Numbered from the stretch's first letter, positions 33,469 through 42,446 are shown. The stretch is 64,000 bases of DNA from Paenibacillus senegalensis JC66 (GCF_000285515.1 NZ_HE610958.1:267137-331136), one strand, 5' to 3'. Program-made: numbers and translations. Notes: generated by a model from the letters alone, not told the origin.

Positions 33469-34764
33469 TTAGGCATCACGTACGCCTGCCTGTCTCAGCC
33501 AACGGCTAAGCAGCAGCCACACGATGAGGGGAGAGCTGCCCACGCCTAAAAGCAGCCAATTCATCATCTTTGGATCAGTCGTTTGGGTAACGACAGCTAT
33601 AAACACAAGTACGCCTGTAATCCGGCCAAAGTTTAGACCAAGCTCCCGCAATACAATATACTCGACCATTTGTGCCGCACTCTCTTGATTCTTCCCGATA
33701 ATATCGAAAACGACAGAGGTCGTTGGTATGGAATAGAGCGGAATAAACAAGGCGGTTCCAATTCCGAATATCAACAGCGTGCGGTAAGAAACCTCGCCAA
33801 ACAGCGGAAGAATGACCAGGATCATCCCGATGATGCCGCAGAGCATGGCCCACTTCCGGAACTTTGGTCTCAGCAGCCTGCCCGCCAGCATAAAGCTGAC
33901 CAGTCCGATCGCTGACGTGATCAGGGCATAATTCCCCAGCTTCAATTCATTGCCGGTAGCTATAAAGACAAGCAAGCCAATCAAAAACCCGAATACCCCT
34001 TCGCGAATCCCTTGAGCTATCATCGCTGCGCCGATCTTTCGCCAAGGGTTCTTTTTCTGGCGGATCATGCTGACTCCATAAAACCACTGGTAACGCCCAA
34101 GCGGCTTGCGCTTTTTAAGGAAAAAGCTGCAAACTGTTGCGACTAAAAAGATTGCGAGCGATATGCTGAATATGAGACGGTATCCTGCGCTATCCCCCAT
34201 ACCGGTAATCAAAACCCCGGAAATCCAAGGCGCTGCCATGCCTGCAGCTGACGTCAACAGGCCAGCATAACCGTTAAATTTGTCACGGGTATCACGCTCC
34301 GTCACCTCAAAATAAATGACATTAAAAGCACACCAAAATAAAGCCGAGGATATGCCTTGAATAAGGCCCAGCCCGACTACATAATTCACCGCCGAGGTTC
34401 CGAGCAGCAGCACAACCGAGTAAAAGACAGCGGAAACGGCTACCCCGGTCCGCAGCGCATTCATTTTGTTATGCTCTTTAATCCATTTACCTGCGAGCCA
34501 AAACACAAGCGCCATCGTGATATGGTGGGAAAGATTGAACATCGCTATCATGCTGTAGTCGTTCTTCACTTTCCAAAGGTACACATTAACGAATGTCCCT
34601 GATAAGGAATTTGCCGTGGCAAACAGTCCGTTAACGAGAAGCAGCAACCGGCACTGCGCCGATAGTTTAACCGGTGCGGATCCGTCGCCGCTCTCCTCCG
34701 CTCCTCCCCCGTGTCTCAACTTTCCCTCCATTAACAAAGATCGTTGTTTAACATGTTCGTGCAC
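33469..34764 (-). CDS. MFS-type membrane transporter
   Basis: 431 residues from a GTG at 34764 with AAGGTGG upstream; a TTG eight codons earlier is possible. About 12 hydrophobic segments are visible, the first at LLLLVNGLFATANSLSGTF. The charged loop after the second helix (AGKWIKEHNKMNALRTG) is of the MFS kind, and a long cytoplasmic loop (KKRKPLGRYQWFYGVSMIRQ) separates the two halves. Substrate unknown. It does not show antibiotic-pump motifs. It stands alone between cysK and the zinc-ribbon gene. Confidence 0.8.
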   Translation of the reverse strand: MHEHVKQRSLLMEGKLRHGGGAEESGDGSAPVKLSAQCRLLLLVNGLFATANSLSGTFVNVYLWKVKNDYSMIAMFNLSHHITMALVFWLAGKWIKEHNKMNALRTGVAVSAVFYSVVLLLGTSAVNYVVGLGLIQGISSALFWCAFNVIYFEVTERDTRDKFNGYAGLLTSAAGMAAPWISGVLITGMGDSAGYRLIFSISLAIFLVATVCSFFLKKRKPLGRYQWFYGVSMIRQKKNPWRKIGAAMIAQGIREGVFGFLIGLLVFIATGNELKLGNYALITSAIGLVSFMLAGRLLRPKFRKWAMLCGIIGMILVILPLFGEVSYRTLLIFGIGTALFIPLYSIPTTSVVFDIIGKNQESAAQMVEYIVLRELGLNFGRITGVLVFIAVVTQTTDPKMMNWLLLGVGSSPLIVWLLLSRWLRQAGVRDA

Positions 34765-35007
34765 ACGTCCACCTTCTCCCCTTGCCAAGTCGGATTTGCT
34801 TCAAGCATTTGCCCGGTTCGAGCCCTTATACAAACGTATATAACGCATAGACCAATAAAGCTTGTTCATCTATATCCTGATGTTTCAAAGTCCATAGAAG
34901 ATATATGCAAATGCTGACTGATGACTTTGCTATAACATTCCCCAAGGGAAGAAAAAAATGACCGGTCACACACTTTACCAGCAATTGACTAACAGAGCTT
35001 TTCCAAC

Positions 35008-35031
35008 AAAAAAGGAGCCTGTAAAGGCTCC
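35008..35031 (-). terminator. Terminator after the zinc-ribbon gene
   Basis: GGAGCCT (35014-35020) pairs with AGGCTCC (35025-35031), followed on the minus strand by TTTTTTG. It is 40 bases beyond the stop codon. Confidence 0.8.
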
Positions 35032-35070
35032 ATTAGGCTCCAACTAGCCAAAGCTCCAAAGATAAAAAGA

Positions 35071-35550
35071 TCAGCTCTGATGATCCTGCCGCAGAGTACG
35101 TATTAATGCTTGGCGATCCTGCTCTGACAAATAGCTCTCTGTCTTGAAACAAGAAGGACAAATGTATAGCTTTATAGAAAAAGGCGGCGTCAAAAACGGT
35201 CCAGACGAACCGGCCGGCACTAAAGGGGTGTAGCCAGCTTCTGAAATGGTCTGTCTCCCGCTTAAGAGCATGAATTGGTGGCAAGAGGAGCATTCCGGCG
35301 TCTCTTCCTGCCGGTCCAGCAAACGGTCAACATTATCCGCGTAGCCATCCTTCTCTTCCTCCAGCAGACTTTCCGAATCCTGCTGGAAAAGGCCCCCTTC
35401 CTCCCCTTCTTCATCCTCCAATTGCAAAGTGATACTGCGATAATCACCGAGCTCATTATAGCAGTAAGGGCACTCGCTTTCAGGTCCCGTATCGGGGTCC
35501 CATATAATTTCTGATTGGCACCATGGACACACTGTCGCGTGCTCGCTCAT
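35071..35550 (-). CDS. Double zinc-ribbon protein
   Basis: 159 residues. Four CxxC pairs are visible: CPWC (residue 8) with CPYC (27), and CSSC (87) with CPSC (134), enough for two zinc ribbons. A very acidic linker lies between them (DEEGEEGGLFQQDSESLLEE). No catalytic motif is seen. It is the most distal gene, on the minus strand, of a group with a tiny membrane peptide, a DUF350 protein and PspA, so a link with membrane stress is possible but unproven. Confidence 0.75.
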   Translation of the reverse strand: MSEHATVCPWCQSEIIWDPDTGPESECPYCYNELGDYRSITLQLEDEEGEEGGLFQQDSESLLEEEKDGYADNVDRLLDRQEETPECSSCHQFMLLSGRQTISEAGYTPLVPAGSSGPFLTPPFSIKLYICPSCFKTESYLSEQDRQALIRTLRQDHQS

Positions 35551-35618
35551 TCCATCTCCTCCATCCAGGCCCGATCAGGCCTCCTTGATGCCCTATGGCC
35601 AGCGTCAGCCGAACGGAC

Positions 35619-35702
35619 TTAAGCATTGTTAATAAAGTAAATAACCCCTCCAATAAAAAATATACATGCAACGGCAAATAAAATAATCCACAAATACTTC
35701 AT
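35619..35702 (-). CDS. Tiny single-span membrane peptide
   Basis: 27 codons from ATG (35700-35702) to TAA. A purine-rich AAGGGGG lies 11 bases before the ATG. The peptide begins MKYLWIILFAVACIFFIGG and is hydrophobic throughout, ending GVIYFINNA. It is similar in size and in its ending to the peptide at 6100-6198. It sits 17 bases after the DUF350 gene, in the same direction, so it is probably co-transcribed with it. Family unknown. Confidence 0.55.
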   Translation of the reverse strand: MKYLWIILFAVACIFFIGGVIYFINNA

Positions 35703-35719
35703 CCCCGGCTGCCCCCTTC

Positions 35720-36139
35720 TTAATTAATGCTTGCTCCGATGACATAGGACAGCCCGATCGAAATGATGCACGAAATAAATCCGATAGCGCGGTTATCATT
35801 TTTCAGTTCTTCACTAATTTTGAAGGAAGGAGTAAGCAGACTAAAAATCAGGTAGGCGACAACCAGCAAAACGAAGCCATAGGCCGACCAGATTACACTG
35901 TCTAACAGTTTATCATTATTCGCTATCGAGAACCGGAATATGTTGCAAATGCCGAAGATCTTGCCTCCTGTTGCCAGAGCTACGGCCAAATTGCCTTTTT
36001 TGATTTCCACCCAATCGTCATAATGAGTGACCATATTCCATAAGGTTAAAAACACCGTTAATGCCAGCACCGCAACTGAAAAAAAAGCGAACGCTTCCAC
36101 ATACGGGTTGGACATTAGTTCATCGATCTGATTATTCAC
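35720..36139 (-). CDS. DUF350-family membrane protein
   Basis: 139 residues from a GTG at 36139 with AAGGGG upstream, giving the normal family length; the longer open frame is less likely. Four hydrophobic segments are seen, starting FAFFSVAVLALTVFLTLWNM. DUF350 (YjfL-like) proteins often lie beside pspA/liaH-type genes and are thought to act in the membrane-stress context. It follows pspA by about 136 bases. The polar central part contains NLAVALATGGKIFG, typical for the family. Confidence 0.82.
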   Translation of the reverse strand: MNNQIDELMSNPYVEAFAFFSVAVLALTVFLTLWNMVTHYDDWVEIKKGNLAVALATGGKIFGICNIFRFSIANNDKLLDSVIWSAYGFVLLVVAYLIFSLLTPSFKISEELKNDNRAIGFISCIISIGLSYVIGASIN

Positions 36140-36275
36140 GTTGCCATCCCCTTTTACCTTAACCATGGTAAACGGGAGAAAAGACCGAGGCCTGTTAACC
36201 CCAGTCTCTTCTCCCATTAGTAAGCCCAAGCTTCCACCGTGGAATAGGTCTCCGTCAAAGGAGCCCGACTTTCAA

Positions 36276-36950
36276 TTATTCACCGTTCTTGTTAGCCAGC
36301 TTTGCCTTCAAAGCGGCAAGCTCATCTTCAATCCCCGCATCTCCCAGGCTCGCCAGCTCTTTATCCAGGGAGCGGCTGGAACTTGCCATATCTCCGCTCG
36401 CTTGAGCTTCTGCTTCCATTTGCAGGACCCGCTCAGACATACGGTCGAAGCCGCCGGCCGCACCATTGGAATTTAAGCCGGACATCGCACGATTAATCGT
36501 TTTCTGGGCTTTCGCCGCCTCCGCACGTGCTACAAGCAAATCACGCTTGTTTTTCATTTTGCCGAACTCGTCCTTCATTTCACTTAATTGGGAACGGAGC
36601 TTGTCGGCGTTTTCCTTGGCGATTCCATACTGTCTCAGCATTTCATCATAACGGGTTTGATGCTCTTTCTTATCCTGCAAAGCGCGGCGGGCGAGATCCT
36701 CGTTACCTTGCTCCAAGGCTTTCAATGCCTGGGCTTCGCGTTTCTGAACCATTTCGCCTGCTTCTTCATACTGAAGCTTAAATTTTTTCTCAACTGCGAT
36801 TTGTTTTGCAACCGCAGCCTCGGCTTCCAGAATATCCTGCTCCATATCGCGCAGGAATTGATTCAGCATCTTGACCGGATCTTCAGCACGATCCAACATG
36901 TCATTAATGGAAGCAACCGTCAAGTCACGCAATCGTTTAAAAATCCCCAT
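36276..36950 (-). CDS. pspA: PspA/IM30-family membrane-stress protein
   Basis: 224 residues from the ATG at 36950 with AGGAAATAAGG before it; the longer frame is rejected. It begins MGIFKRLRDLTVASINDML and is almost all helix and coiled coil, with the family segment EDPVKMLNQFLRDMEQDILEA. PspA/LiaH proteins form large oligomers that support damaged membranes. The C-terminus ends ELAALKAKLANKNGE. It heads the group pspA - DUF350 - tiny peptide - zinc ribbon. Confidence 0.92.
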   Translation of the reverse strand: MGIFKRLRDLTVASINDMLDRAEDPVKMLNQFLRDMEQDILEAEAAVAKQIAVEKKFKLQYEEAGEMVQKREAQALKALEQGNEDLARRALQDKKEHQTRYDEMLRQYGIAKENADKLRSQLSEMKDEFGKMKNKRDLLVARAEAAKAQKTINRAMSGLNSNGAAGGFDRMSERVLQMEAEAQASGDMASSSRSLDKELASLGDAGIEDELAALKAKLANKNGE

Positions 36951-37113
36951 CCTTATTTCCTCCTCAGCAGTGATATGCTCTATCGTTAGTTTATATATTA
37001 CATACGTTTCGGGACAAAAGATAGTTTCAACAATTTTCCCGGGGGTTGCCGGCCTGCCTAACCGAACCGGGAGAGGAAACACCGTTGACGGGTACCAGCT
37101 CGCATTGCGACCG

Positions 37114-39480
37114 TTACAGCTCCACCACGGTTACCCCATTGCCGCCCTCTCCGTATGTTCCAAACCGGAAGCTTTTCACCAAGCGGTGCTTGCGCAAGTA
37201 ATCCTGAATTCCTTGTCTTAAAACACCCGTACCCTTGCCGTGTATAATATAAACCTGATGGAGATTCGCCAGAAACGATTCGTCAAGAAAACGGTCCACT
37301 TCGATTATGGAATCCTCGATATTATTGCCCCGCAGATCCAATTCGCTGCGAACCGATTCATCACGAGAACGTTTTAAACCTGTTACTGCTGTCTTCTGCT
37401 GCACTGGCTTAACCGGTGCTGCGGATATCTTCTCGAGATCAGTCTTGGCAATTTTCATCTTCATGATGCCAAGCTGTACGGTCACTTCCTTATCGCCCGA
37501 AAGCTCCACTACATGGCCCTTCTGGCCGAGACTGCGCACAAGCACCTCATCTCCGGGCTCAATAGCACGTGCCTTAGAGCCTGAACGGCTTCCGCTGACA
37601 GGCTTTTTGTCCAGTTGGGGAACAGCCTCGTCCAGCTTGCGTTTGGCTTCGATCAGCTTATGCTCCTTGATCGATGACCGTTCCTCCATCGCCATCTGAC
37701 GCAGCTCACGTATGATCTGCTCGGCCTCCTGCCGCGCTTTCTTCACGGCTTCCTCAGCCTGCTGCTCCGCTTTGGCCAGCAGCTGAGAGCGCTGCTGCTC
37801 CATCCGGCTGCGTTCTTTTTCCAGCTGCTGCCTCAGTGCGGCAACCTCTGCATTCAGCTGTTCAGCGCTTTTGCGTTCAGCTTCAGCCGATAGACGGTTC
37901 TCCTCCAGCGTAGCAATCATCGACTCAACGCGCTGATCGTCCGCACCTACCTGACTTCGGGCGTGGTCAATAATCTTCTTGTCAAGCCCCAGCCGCTCAG
38001 CGATAGCAAAAGCGTTGCTTCGCCCGGGCACCCCGACCAGCAAACGGTAGGTCGGGCTTAATGTCTGGACATCAAACTCCATGCTCGCATTAACAATTCC
38101 TTTGCGTTCATAAGCGTAAGCTTTGAGCTCACTATAGTGAGTAGTGGCTACCATCCGGCATCCGAGCCGATGGATTGCTTCCAGAATCGAAATCGCCAGC
38201 GCCGAGCCCTCAGCGGGATCCGTGCCAGCCCCGACCTCATCGAGCAGCACTAAGCTTTTCGGCGTCATTTCCTTAAGAATGGAAATGATATTGGTCATAT
38301 GGCTGGAGAATGTACTCAAGCTTTGCTCAATGCTCTGCTCATCCCCAATATCGGCAAAAATCCCGTCAAACACACATAGCTGACTGCTGTCCTCCGCCGG
38401 GACGAACAAACCTGACATCGCCATCAAGCTGAGCAGCCCGATCGTTTTTAGAGTAACGGTCTTGCCTCCAGTATTAGGCCCCGTAATAATAATCGACTGA
38501 AATTGATTGCCAAGCTCCACATCGAGAGGAACAACAGCATCCGCAGCAATAAGAGGATGGCGTCCTTTCTTGATCTTCAAGAAGCCGCGGTCGTTCATAA
38601 GCGGCAGGGTAGCCTTGAACTCGCGGGCAAGGCCTGCTTTCGCAAAGATAAAATCAAGCTCCGCAAGGATATCCAGATTAAAGGCAATTTCATCTGCCGC
38701 TTCCGCCACTTCGGCTGTCAGCATCCCTAAAATCTTTTCAATTTCCCGCTCTTCCTTAAAGCTCAATTCACGCAGCCGGTTGTTCAACTGAACCACCGCC
38801 TGCGGCTCCATGAACAGCGTTGCGCCAGATGCAGATTGATCATGAATCATGCCGCCGATGCTGCTGCGGTATTCCTGCTTGACAGGAATTACATACCGGT
38901 CATTGCGGATTGTAATAATCGGGTCCTGCAGCATTTTCTGTGTGGACGGGGTGCGAATCATTTGCTCAAGCTTCTCGCGGATTCGTGCTTCACCGGTCCT
39001 CAGCTCTTGCCGGATTCTCGCCAGCTCCTGACTGGCTGAATCCATGACTTCGGCATGTTCATTAATTTTGGCCAGAATGCTGTCAGCCAGGTCCTTCAAG
39101 TCCATTACCTGAGCCGCCTTGTCTGCCAGCAGCGTCAATTCATGATCCTCGGCCATCTGCAAAATAAACCGCTTCAATCTCCTGCCGCCGTTCAGCGTAT
39201 TCGCGGTGTCCAGCAGTTCTGCCGGATTCAACAGACCGCCGATCTTTGCCCGCTTGACGCTCGGCCGCACATCACGAATACCTCCGAATGGAGCGGCACC
39301 TTTAATCCTCTCCACCTTGACAGCCTCATCGGTTGCCGTCAGCCTTCGCTTAACCTCGTCCAAGTCTCCGCTTGGCTGCAGCTCCGTCGCCCAGGCCTTG
39401 CCTAAAGAGGTGGCCGCAAAGCTTTGTAATTTATCCAAGATTTTATGAAATTCCAGTGTTTTCAAAATTTTATGGTTCAA
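37114..39480 (-). CDS. mutS2: Endonuclease/recombination inhibitor MutS2
   Basis: 788 residues, TTG start at 39480 with GAGGGATCAAGCG upstream. MutS2 binds branched DNA or stalled ribosomes. Walker A TGPNTGGKT is at residues 333-341, followed by the family segments of the ATPase (LVLLDEVGAGTDPAEGSALA). A long coiled region follows (about 510-640). The C-terminal Smr domain carries the LDLRGNNIEDSIIEVDRFLD and HGKGTG motifs. It is not a mismatch-repair MutS, since the mismatch-binding domain is missing. It lies alone here. Confidence 0.96.
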   Translation of the reverse strand: MNHKILKTLEFHKILDKLQSFAATSLGKAWATELQPSGDLDEVKRRLTATDEAVKVERIKGAAPFGGIRDVRPSVKRAKIGGLLNPAELLDTANTLNGGRRLKRFILQMAEDHELTLLADKAAQVMDLKDLADSILAKINEHAEVMDSASQELARIRQELRTGEARIREKLEQMIRTPSTQKMLQDPIITIRNDRYVIPVKQEYRSSIGGMIHDQSASGATLFMEPQAVVQLNNRLRELSFKEEREIEKILGMLTAEVAEAADEIAFNLDILAELDFIFAKAGLAREFKATLPLMNDRGFLKIKKGRHPLIAADAVVPLDVELGNQFQSIIITGPNTGGKTVTLKTIGLLSLMAMSGLFVPAEDSSQLCVFDGIFADIGDEQSIEQSLSTFSSHMTNIISILKEMTPKSLVLLDEVGAGTDPAEGSALAISILEAIHRLGCRMVATTHYSELKAYAYERKGIVNASMEFDVQTLSPTYRLLVGVPGRSNAFAIAERLGLDKKIIDHARSQVGADDQRVESMIATLEENRLSAEAERKSAEQLNAEVAALRQQLEKERSRMEQQRSQLLAKAEQQAEEAVKKARQEAEQIIRELRQMAMEERSSIKEHKLIEAKRKLDEAVPQLDKKPVSGSRSGSKARAIEPGDEVLVRSLGQKGHVVELSGDKEVTVQLGIMKMKIAKTDLEKISAAPVKPVQQKTAVTGLKRSRDESVRSELDLRGNNIEDSIIEVDRFLDESFLANLHQVYIIHGKGTGVLRQGIQDYLRKHRLVKSFRFGTYGEGGNGVTVVEL

Positions 39481-39823
39481 CGCTTGATCCCTCTTCCTGT
39501 AAACCCCGCTGGCCTTTTCAGCACAATCCGGGAAAGCCTATAGCTTGTTATCCAGCATCAATCGGCAGCGAGCCGTATGCCGTATGGAGTGATTTTAGTC
39601 CGATTTATGCCCCCTGTACGGAAGCCTCGTTACCAAACGGGCAGTTATCCTTTATTATATCGAAAGCTTTTTGCAATAGCCAAGATTTAACCCTTTATAA
39701 CCAAACTTTCCTTTGGTCTGGACTAATTTACAAAGCATAACTCGCGAAAGACATGGCAAACTAAAAGCGAATCTCGTGGGGGTTTCCCTAATGTTAACTT
39801 AAATTAAAGGAGGATTTATGCTT

Positions 39824-40186
39824 ATGAATTTTCTCGCTCATTTGGTGCGATTCATCGTATCTGCGTTAGTTTTAATGTTTGTTGGGTGGATCGTGCCCAA
39901 TTTTACAGTTGGCGGCTTCTGGAGCGCCTTTTTCCTGGCCATCGTGATCGCCATAGTCGGCTGGATTATTGAAGGCATCTTCGGCCGCCGGATTACCCCA
40001 TTTGGCCGGGGGATTGTCGGTTTTCTCGTCAGCGCTCTGATTATTTGGATTGCTCAATTCATCGTCGGCGGAGTCTCCGTGACCTTCCTAGGGGCACTGC
40101 TGGCCGCTTTAGTGATCGGGATCATTGACCTGTTTATTCCGATCAGCACACCATTTAACCGCGGACGCAGAAAAGCGCATAGCTAA
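39824..40186 (+). CDS. YvlD-type small membrane protein (phage-holin superfamily)
   Basis: 120 residues from an ATG at 39824, 10 bases after AAAGGAGG; an in-frame ATG at 39818 is the alternative. Four hydrophobic segments are visible: LVRFIVSALVLMFVGWIVP, FWSAFFLAIVIAIVGWII, GIVGFLVSALIIWIAQFIV and FLGALLAALVIGIIDLFIP. This matches the mycobacterial 4-TMS holin-like family that includes B. subtilis YvlD, which is linked to cell-envelope stress regulons. The C-terminus is basic. No lysis gene is nearby, so a phage origin is unlikely. Confidence 0.82.
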   Translation: MNFLAHLVRFIVSALVLMFVGWIVPNFTVGGFWSAFFLAIVIAIVGWIIEGIFGRRITPFGRGIVGFLVSALIIWIAQFIVGGVSVTFLGALLAALVIGIIDLFIPISTPFNRGRRKAHS

Positions 40187-40190
40187 AGCG

Positions 40191-40270
40191 CTGCTTGAGC
40201 TCATTGCTGGGCTCGCAGCAGCACTGCTAGGCTCGCTGCTTGAGCCCACTGCTAGGCTCGCTGCTCTGCT
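40191..40270. repeat. Short GCTGCTTGAGC/CACTGCTAGGCTC tandem repeats
   Basis: The words GCTGCTTGAGC, TGCTAGGCTCGCTGCT and CCACTGCTAGGCTC alternate over about 80 bases right after the YvlD gene. Copies are imperfect. Nothing else is seen before the small ORF at 40581. Confidence 0.6.
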
Positions 40271-40429
40271 TTACTCGCTGCACACAGATAAAGCAAAAAG
40301 GTAAACAAGTAAAACACATGTCTGGCACACTGCTTGAGCATATATTTCAGCTAAATTTATCTTGAAGTTTAATCGGCAGTTTGCAGGCCGGCAATCCTGG
40401 GGACCTAGGATAGCTGGCCTCTTCTCCTC

Positions 40430-40560
40430 CTTTTGTCACCATTCCTGATCTCCTTTCCTCAGCCTCACAACTCCCATTTTTCTGTCGCCACCCTATCCTG
40501 TTACCATTCCCCACGCTTCAGCTCAGGTCAACCTGTCCCATTTTGGGGGCAGCAAGAAGG
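40430..40560. repeat. Degenerate TGTCACCATTCC word repeats, left block
   Basis: TTGTCACCATTCCTGATCTCC, then CTGTCGCCACCC and CTGTTACCATTCCCC repeat at uneven spacing. A second block, CTGTCACCATTCCCCAGCC, CTGTCTCCATTCCTCA and related words, lies at about 40869-40940, after the small ORF. The two blocks flank that ORF. Confidence 0.5.
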
Positions 40561-40580
40561 AAACGAAACGGAGAATGTTA

Positions 40581-40769
40581 ATGATTACAAAATTCAAGAA
40601 AGGCTCGTACAAGATATCCCTTGCCGCAATTCTTCTGGTTCTTGTATTAGGCGCCGTTCTGCTGACCGATGCACTGGATGACGGAAAGGGTGCCAAGCTG
40701 GACACATCGATTAAAGCGGAAGTGGCTTGCTGTGAAGAAGATGAAAGCCGACCAGGAAACGGCCTGTGA
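40581..40769 (+). CDS. Small membrane-anchored ORF of unknown function
   Basis: 62 residues from an ATG at 40581 with GGAG upstream. A basic N-terminus (MITKFKKGSYK) precedes one hydrophobic helix (ISLAAILLVLVLGAVLLT), and the rest is polar, with a CC pair and an acidic end. I do not recognise the family. It is flanked by word-repeat blocks. The coding case rests on the start site and the topology only, so it could be spurious. Confidence 0.4.
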   Translation: MITKFKKGSYKISLAAILLVLVLGAVLLTDALDDGKGAKLDTSIKAEVACCEEDESRPGNGL

Positions 40770-41073
40770 CGCAAGCGTTCTTGAAAGGCTGGGTGAGCGT
40801 GAAGCTTCATCTTACGGAATGACTTTACTCATGCTGTCGCGGTTGTTTTCCCGGAGGTTCTTTTTCTCTGTCACCATTCCCCAGCCCCTTTTCCCTGTCT
40901 CCATTCCTCATAACCGTTTTTCCGTTGCCTATTCCAACATTTCTCATTTTAGTCACAAAGGCTTCACCAGTTTGTCACTGCATTCTTGACTTATAAGGAG
41001 TAAGATAAAAGTGCATTCAATGCTTTTTAAAAATGATAAAGAAGCAAGTAGTTGAGAAGGAGGAGAACGGGTT

Positions 41074-41451
41074 ATGAAAAAAATAGCGGCGTTAATGTGG
41101 GGGGTAGCTATACTGCTCGTGGTGGCTGCATGCGGCAGCAACGGAGGCAGCAATCAAGGCATTTCGCAGGAAGAGATGGATAATGCAGAGAACGTTACCA
41201 TCGTAGCGACCAATTACCAATTTGATCAAACCGAATACCGGATTAAAAAAGGCGAAGTATATAACATTGTTCTCGATAATGCCGAAGGTGTTCACGGAAT
41301 TGAAATTAAAGGCGCTCGGGTTAAGCTCGACAATGCTAATTCCAGCGAATATTTCAAGGCCGATAAAGTCGGAGAATATGAGATCATCTGTAACATTCCT
41401 TGCGGCCCGGGCCATGCCTCCATGGTGGCCAAGTTAATCGTAGAAGAATAA
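41074..41451 (+). CDS. Lipoprotein with a CuA-type cupredoxin domain
   Basis: 125 residues. A signal segment ending VVAAC has its lipid-attachment cysteine at C20. The mature part is a cupredoxin domain: VTIVATNYQFDQTEY, then VHGIEI with H74 and the ligand motif CNIPCGPGHASM (C106, C110, H114, M117). That spacing, CxxxCxxxHxxM, is the binuclear CuA site of cytochrome c oxidase subunit II and of nitrous-oxide reductase. The domain is free-standing, with no membrane helices and no oxidase genes beside it. It may shuttle copper or electrons outside the membrane. GAAGGAGGAG precedes the ATG. Confidence 0.88.
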   Translation: MKKIAALMWGVAILLVVAACGSNGGSNQGISQEEMDNAENVTIVATNYQFDQTEYRIKKGEVYNIVLDNAEGVHGIEIKGARVKLDNANSSEYFKADKVGEYEIICNIPCGPGHASMVAKLIVEE

Positions 41452-41480
41452 ACAGGCTGCTTGTGAAAAATTCTTATCCA

Positions 41481-41523
41481 AAACCAGACATTGCGCTAGA
41501 TCGGCGCAATGTCTGGTTTTTTA
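41481..41523 (+). terminator. Terminator of the CuA lipoprotein gene
   Basis: AAACCAGACATTGCGC (41481-41496) pairs with GCGCAATGTCTGGTTT (41504-41519), followed by TTTAC. Confidence 0.9.
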
Positions 41524-41553
41524 CTTGCAGCAGCAGGCTTGTGGACCGAGCCA

Positions 41554-41585
41554 ACCCTGCGGCGGCGATTCTATGCGGTTTTTCT
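41554..41585. repeat. Partial copy of repeat B (52-bp family)
   Basis: CCCTGCGGCGGCGATTCTAT followed by GCGGTTTTTCTG matches the end of repeat B units at 42058-42090. It lies about 400 bases before the main B array. A partial repeat A copy (AATCTCGGGTAATCGTACCT) lies close by at about 41611. Confidence 0.7.
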
Positions 41586-41701
41586 GTGAAGATAAAACTC
41601 CCAGCATGATGAGCAATCTCGGGTAATCGTACCTGCAATGACATAACTTGCTTCGAAATTTCTTCGGAACCACTAACTGCAGCTCCTTAATTTCTTAAAG
41701 C

Positions 41702-41905
41702 CCTGCATTTGTACGATTTGTCATACAAATCTTGGGCAATCGCCCTTCAATCCCATGCTTTTGTACGATTCGTCATACAAATCTCGGGTAATGGCACCTC
41801 AAAGCCCTGAATTTATACGATGTTTCATACAAACCTCCGGTAATCGCACTTCAACCCCATACATTTGTACGACATTTCGTACAAAACGCAGGCAACAAGC
41901 CCGCG
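41702..41905. repeat. Tandem array A: four 52-bp units with a hairpin each
   Basis: Units start at 41702, 41754, 41806 and 41858, exactly 52 bases apart, opening CCTGCATTTGTACG or variants. Each contains the inverted repeat TTTGTACGA-nnn-TCRTACAAA. In the fourth unit the arms pair perfectly (TTTGTACGA/TCGTACAAA), while earlier units have C-A mismatches. The rest of the unit, for example ATCTCGGGTAATGGCACC, is also conserved, so the array differs from a CRISPR. Confidence 0.9.
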
Positions 41906-41976
41906 CACCCTCGAACCCCGCCAACTTTGGCTATTTTCATGCCGGAGTTGTGCCTGAGAATTCAATGGCATGACTG

Positions 41977-42116
41977 TTTCCGCATACATTCCGCCTCGAC
42001 ACTCTCTGCGGCGGCGGTTCTATGCGGTTTTCCGCATACATTCCGCCTTGGCACACCCTGCGGCGGCGATTCTATGCGGTTTTCCGCATACATTCCGCCT
42101 CGGCACTCGCTGCGCA
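41977..42116. repeat. Tandem array B: three 52-bp units with a perfect hairpin
   Basis: CCGCATACATTCCGCC recurs at 41980, 42032 and 42084, exactly 52 bases apart. Between units lies ATGCGGTTTTCCGCAT, a perfect hairpin with a four-T loop (at 42022 and 42074). CTGCGGCGGCG precedes each hairpin. It has the same period as array A but a different sequence. Confidence 0.9.
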
Positions 42117-42446
42117 CATGCTGCAACCGTGCTATTTCCCCTTGCTTAATCCTAACCCCCCTGCCTTCTTGCTACTTTTTAAGTTCACAGATTTCTTTTT
42201 CTTTACCTAATTATTGCTTTATTTAAGTGGTCGGGGCTCCATATCGTTGCAGCAATTAATCAGACAAAGTCAAGTGAAAACGGAATACGGCACAGCTCCG
42301 AGCTTTGATTGATGCAAATTCGTATTTCAAGTTTATTAGAGAAGCGCTTAGATGAGATCAATTTTTTTGATAAGTCAAACTATTCCGCAGGGAACTTAGA
42401 TTTGTTATGATTCCCCTAACCAGGAATATAAAGGAGGTTTAACACG

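Noticed and set aside
39824-40186. Prophage remnant suggested by the holin-like protein
   Set aside because: No other phage gene is near, and YvlD-type proteins are chromosomal envelope proteins in Bacilli.
41702-42116. Possible CRISPR array
   Set aside because: Units are contiguous and conserved over their whole 52 bases, there are no unique spacers and no cas genes nearby.
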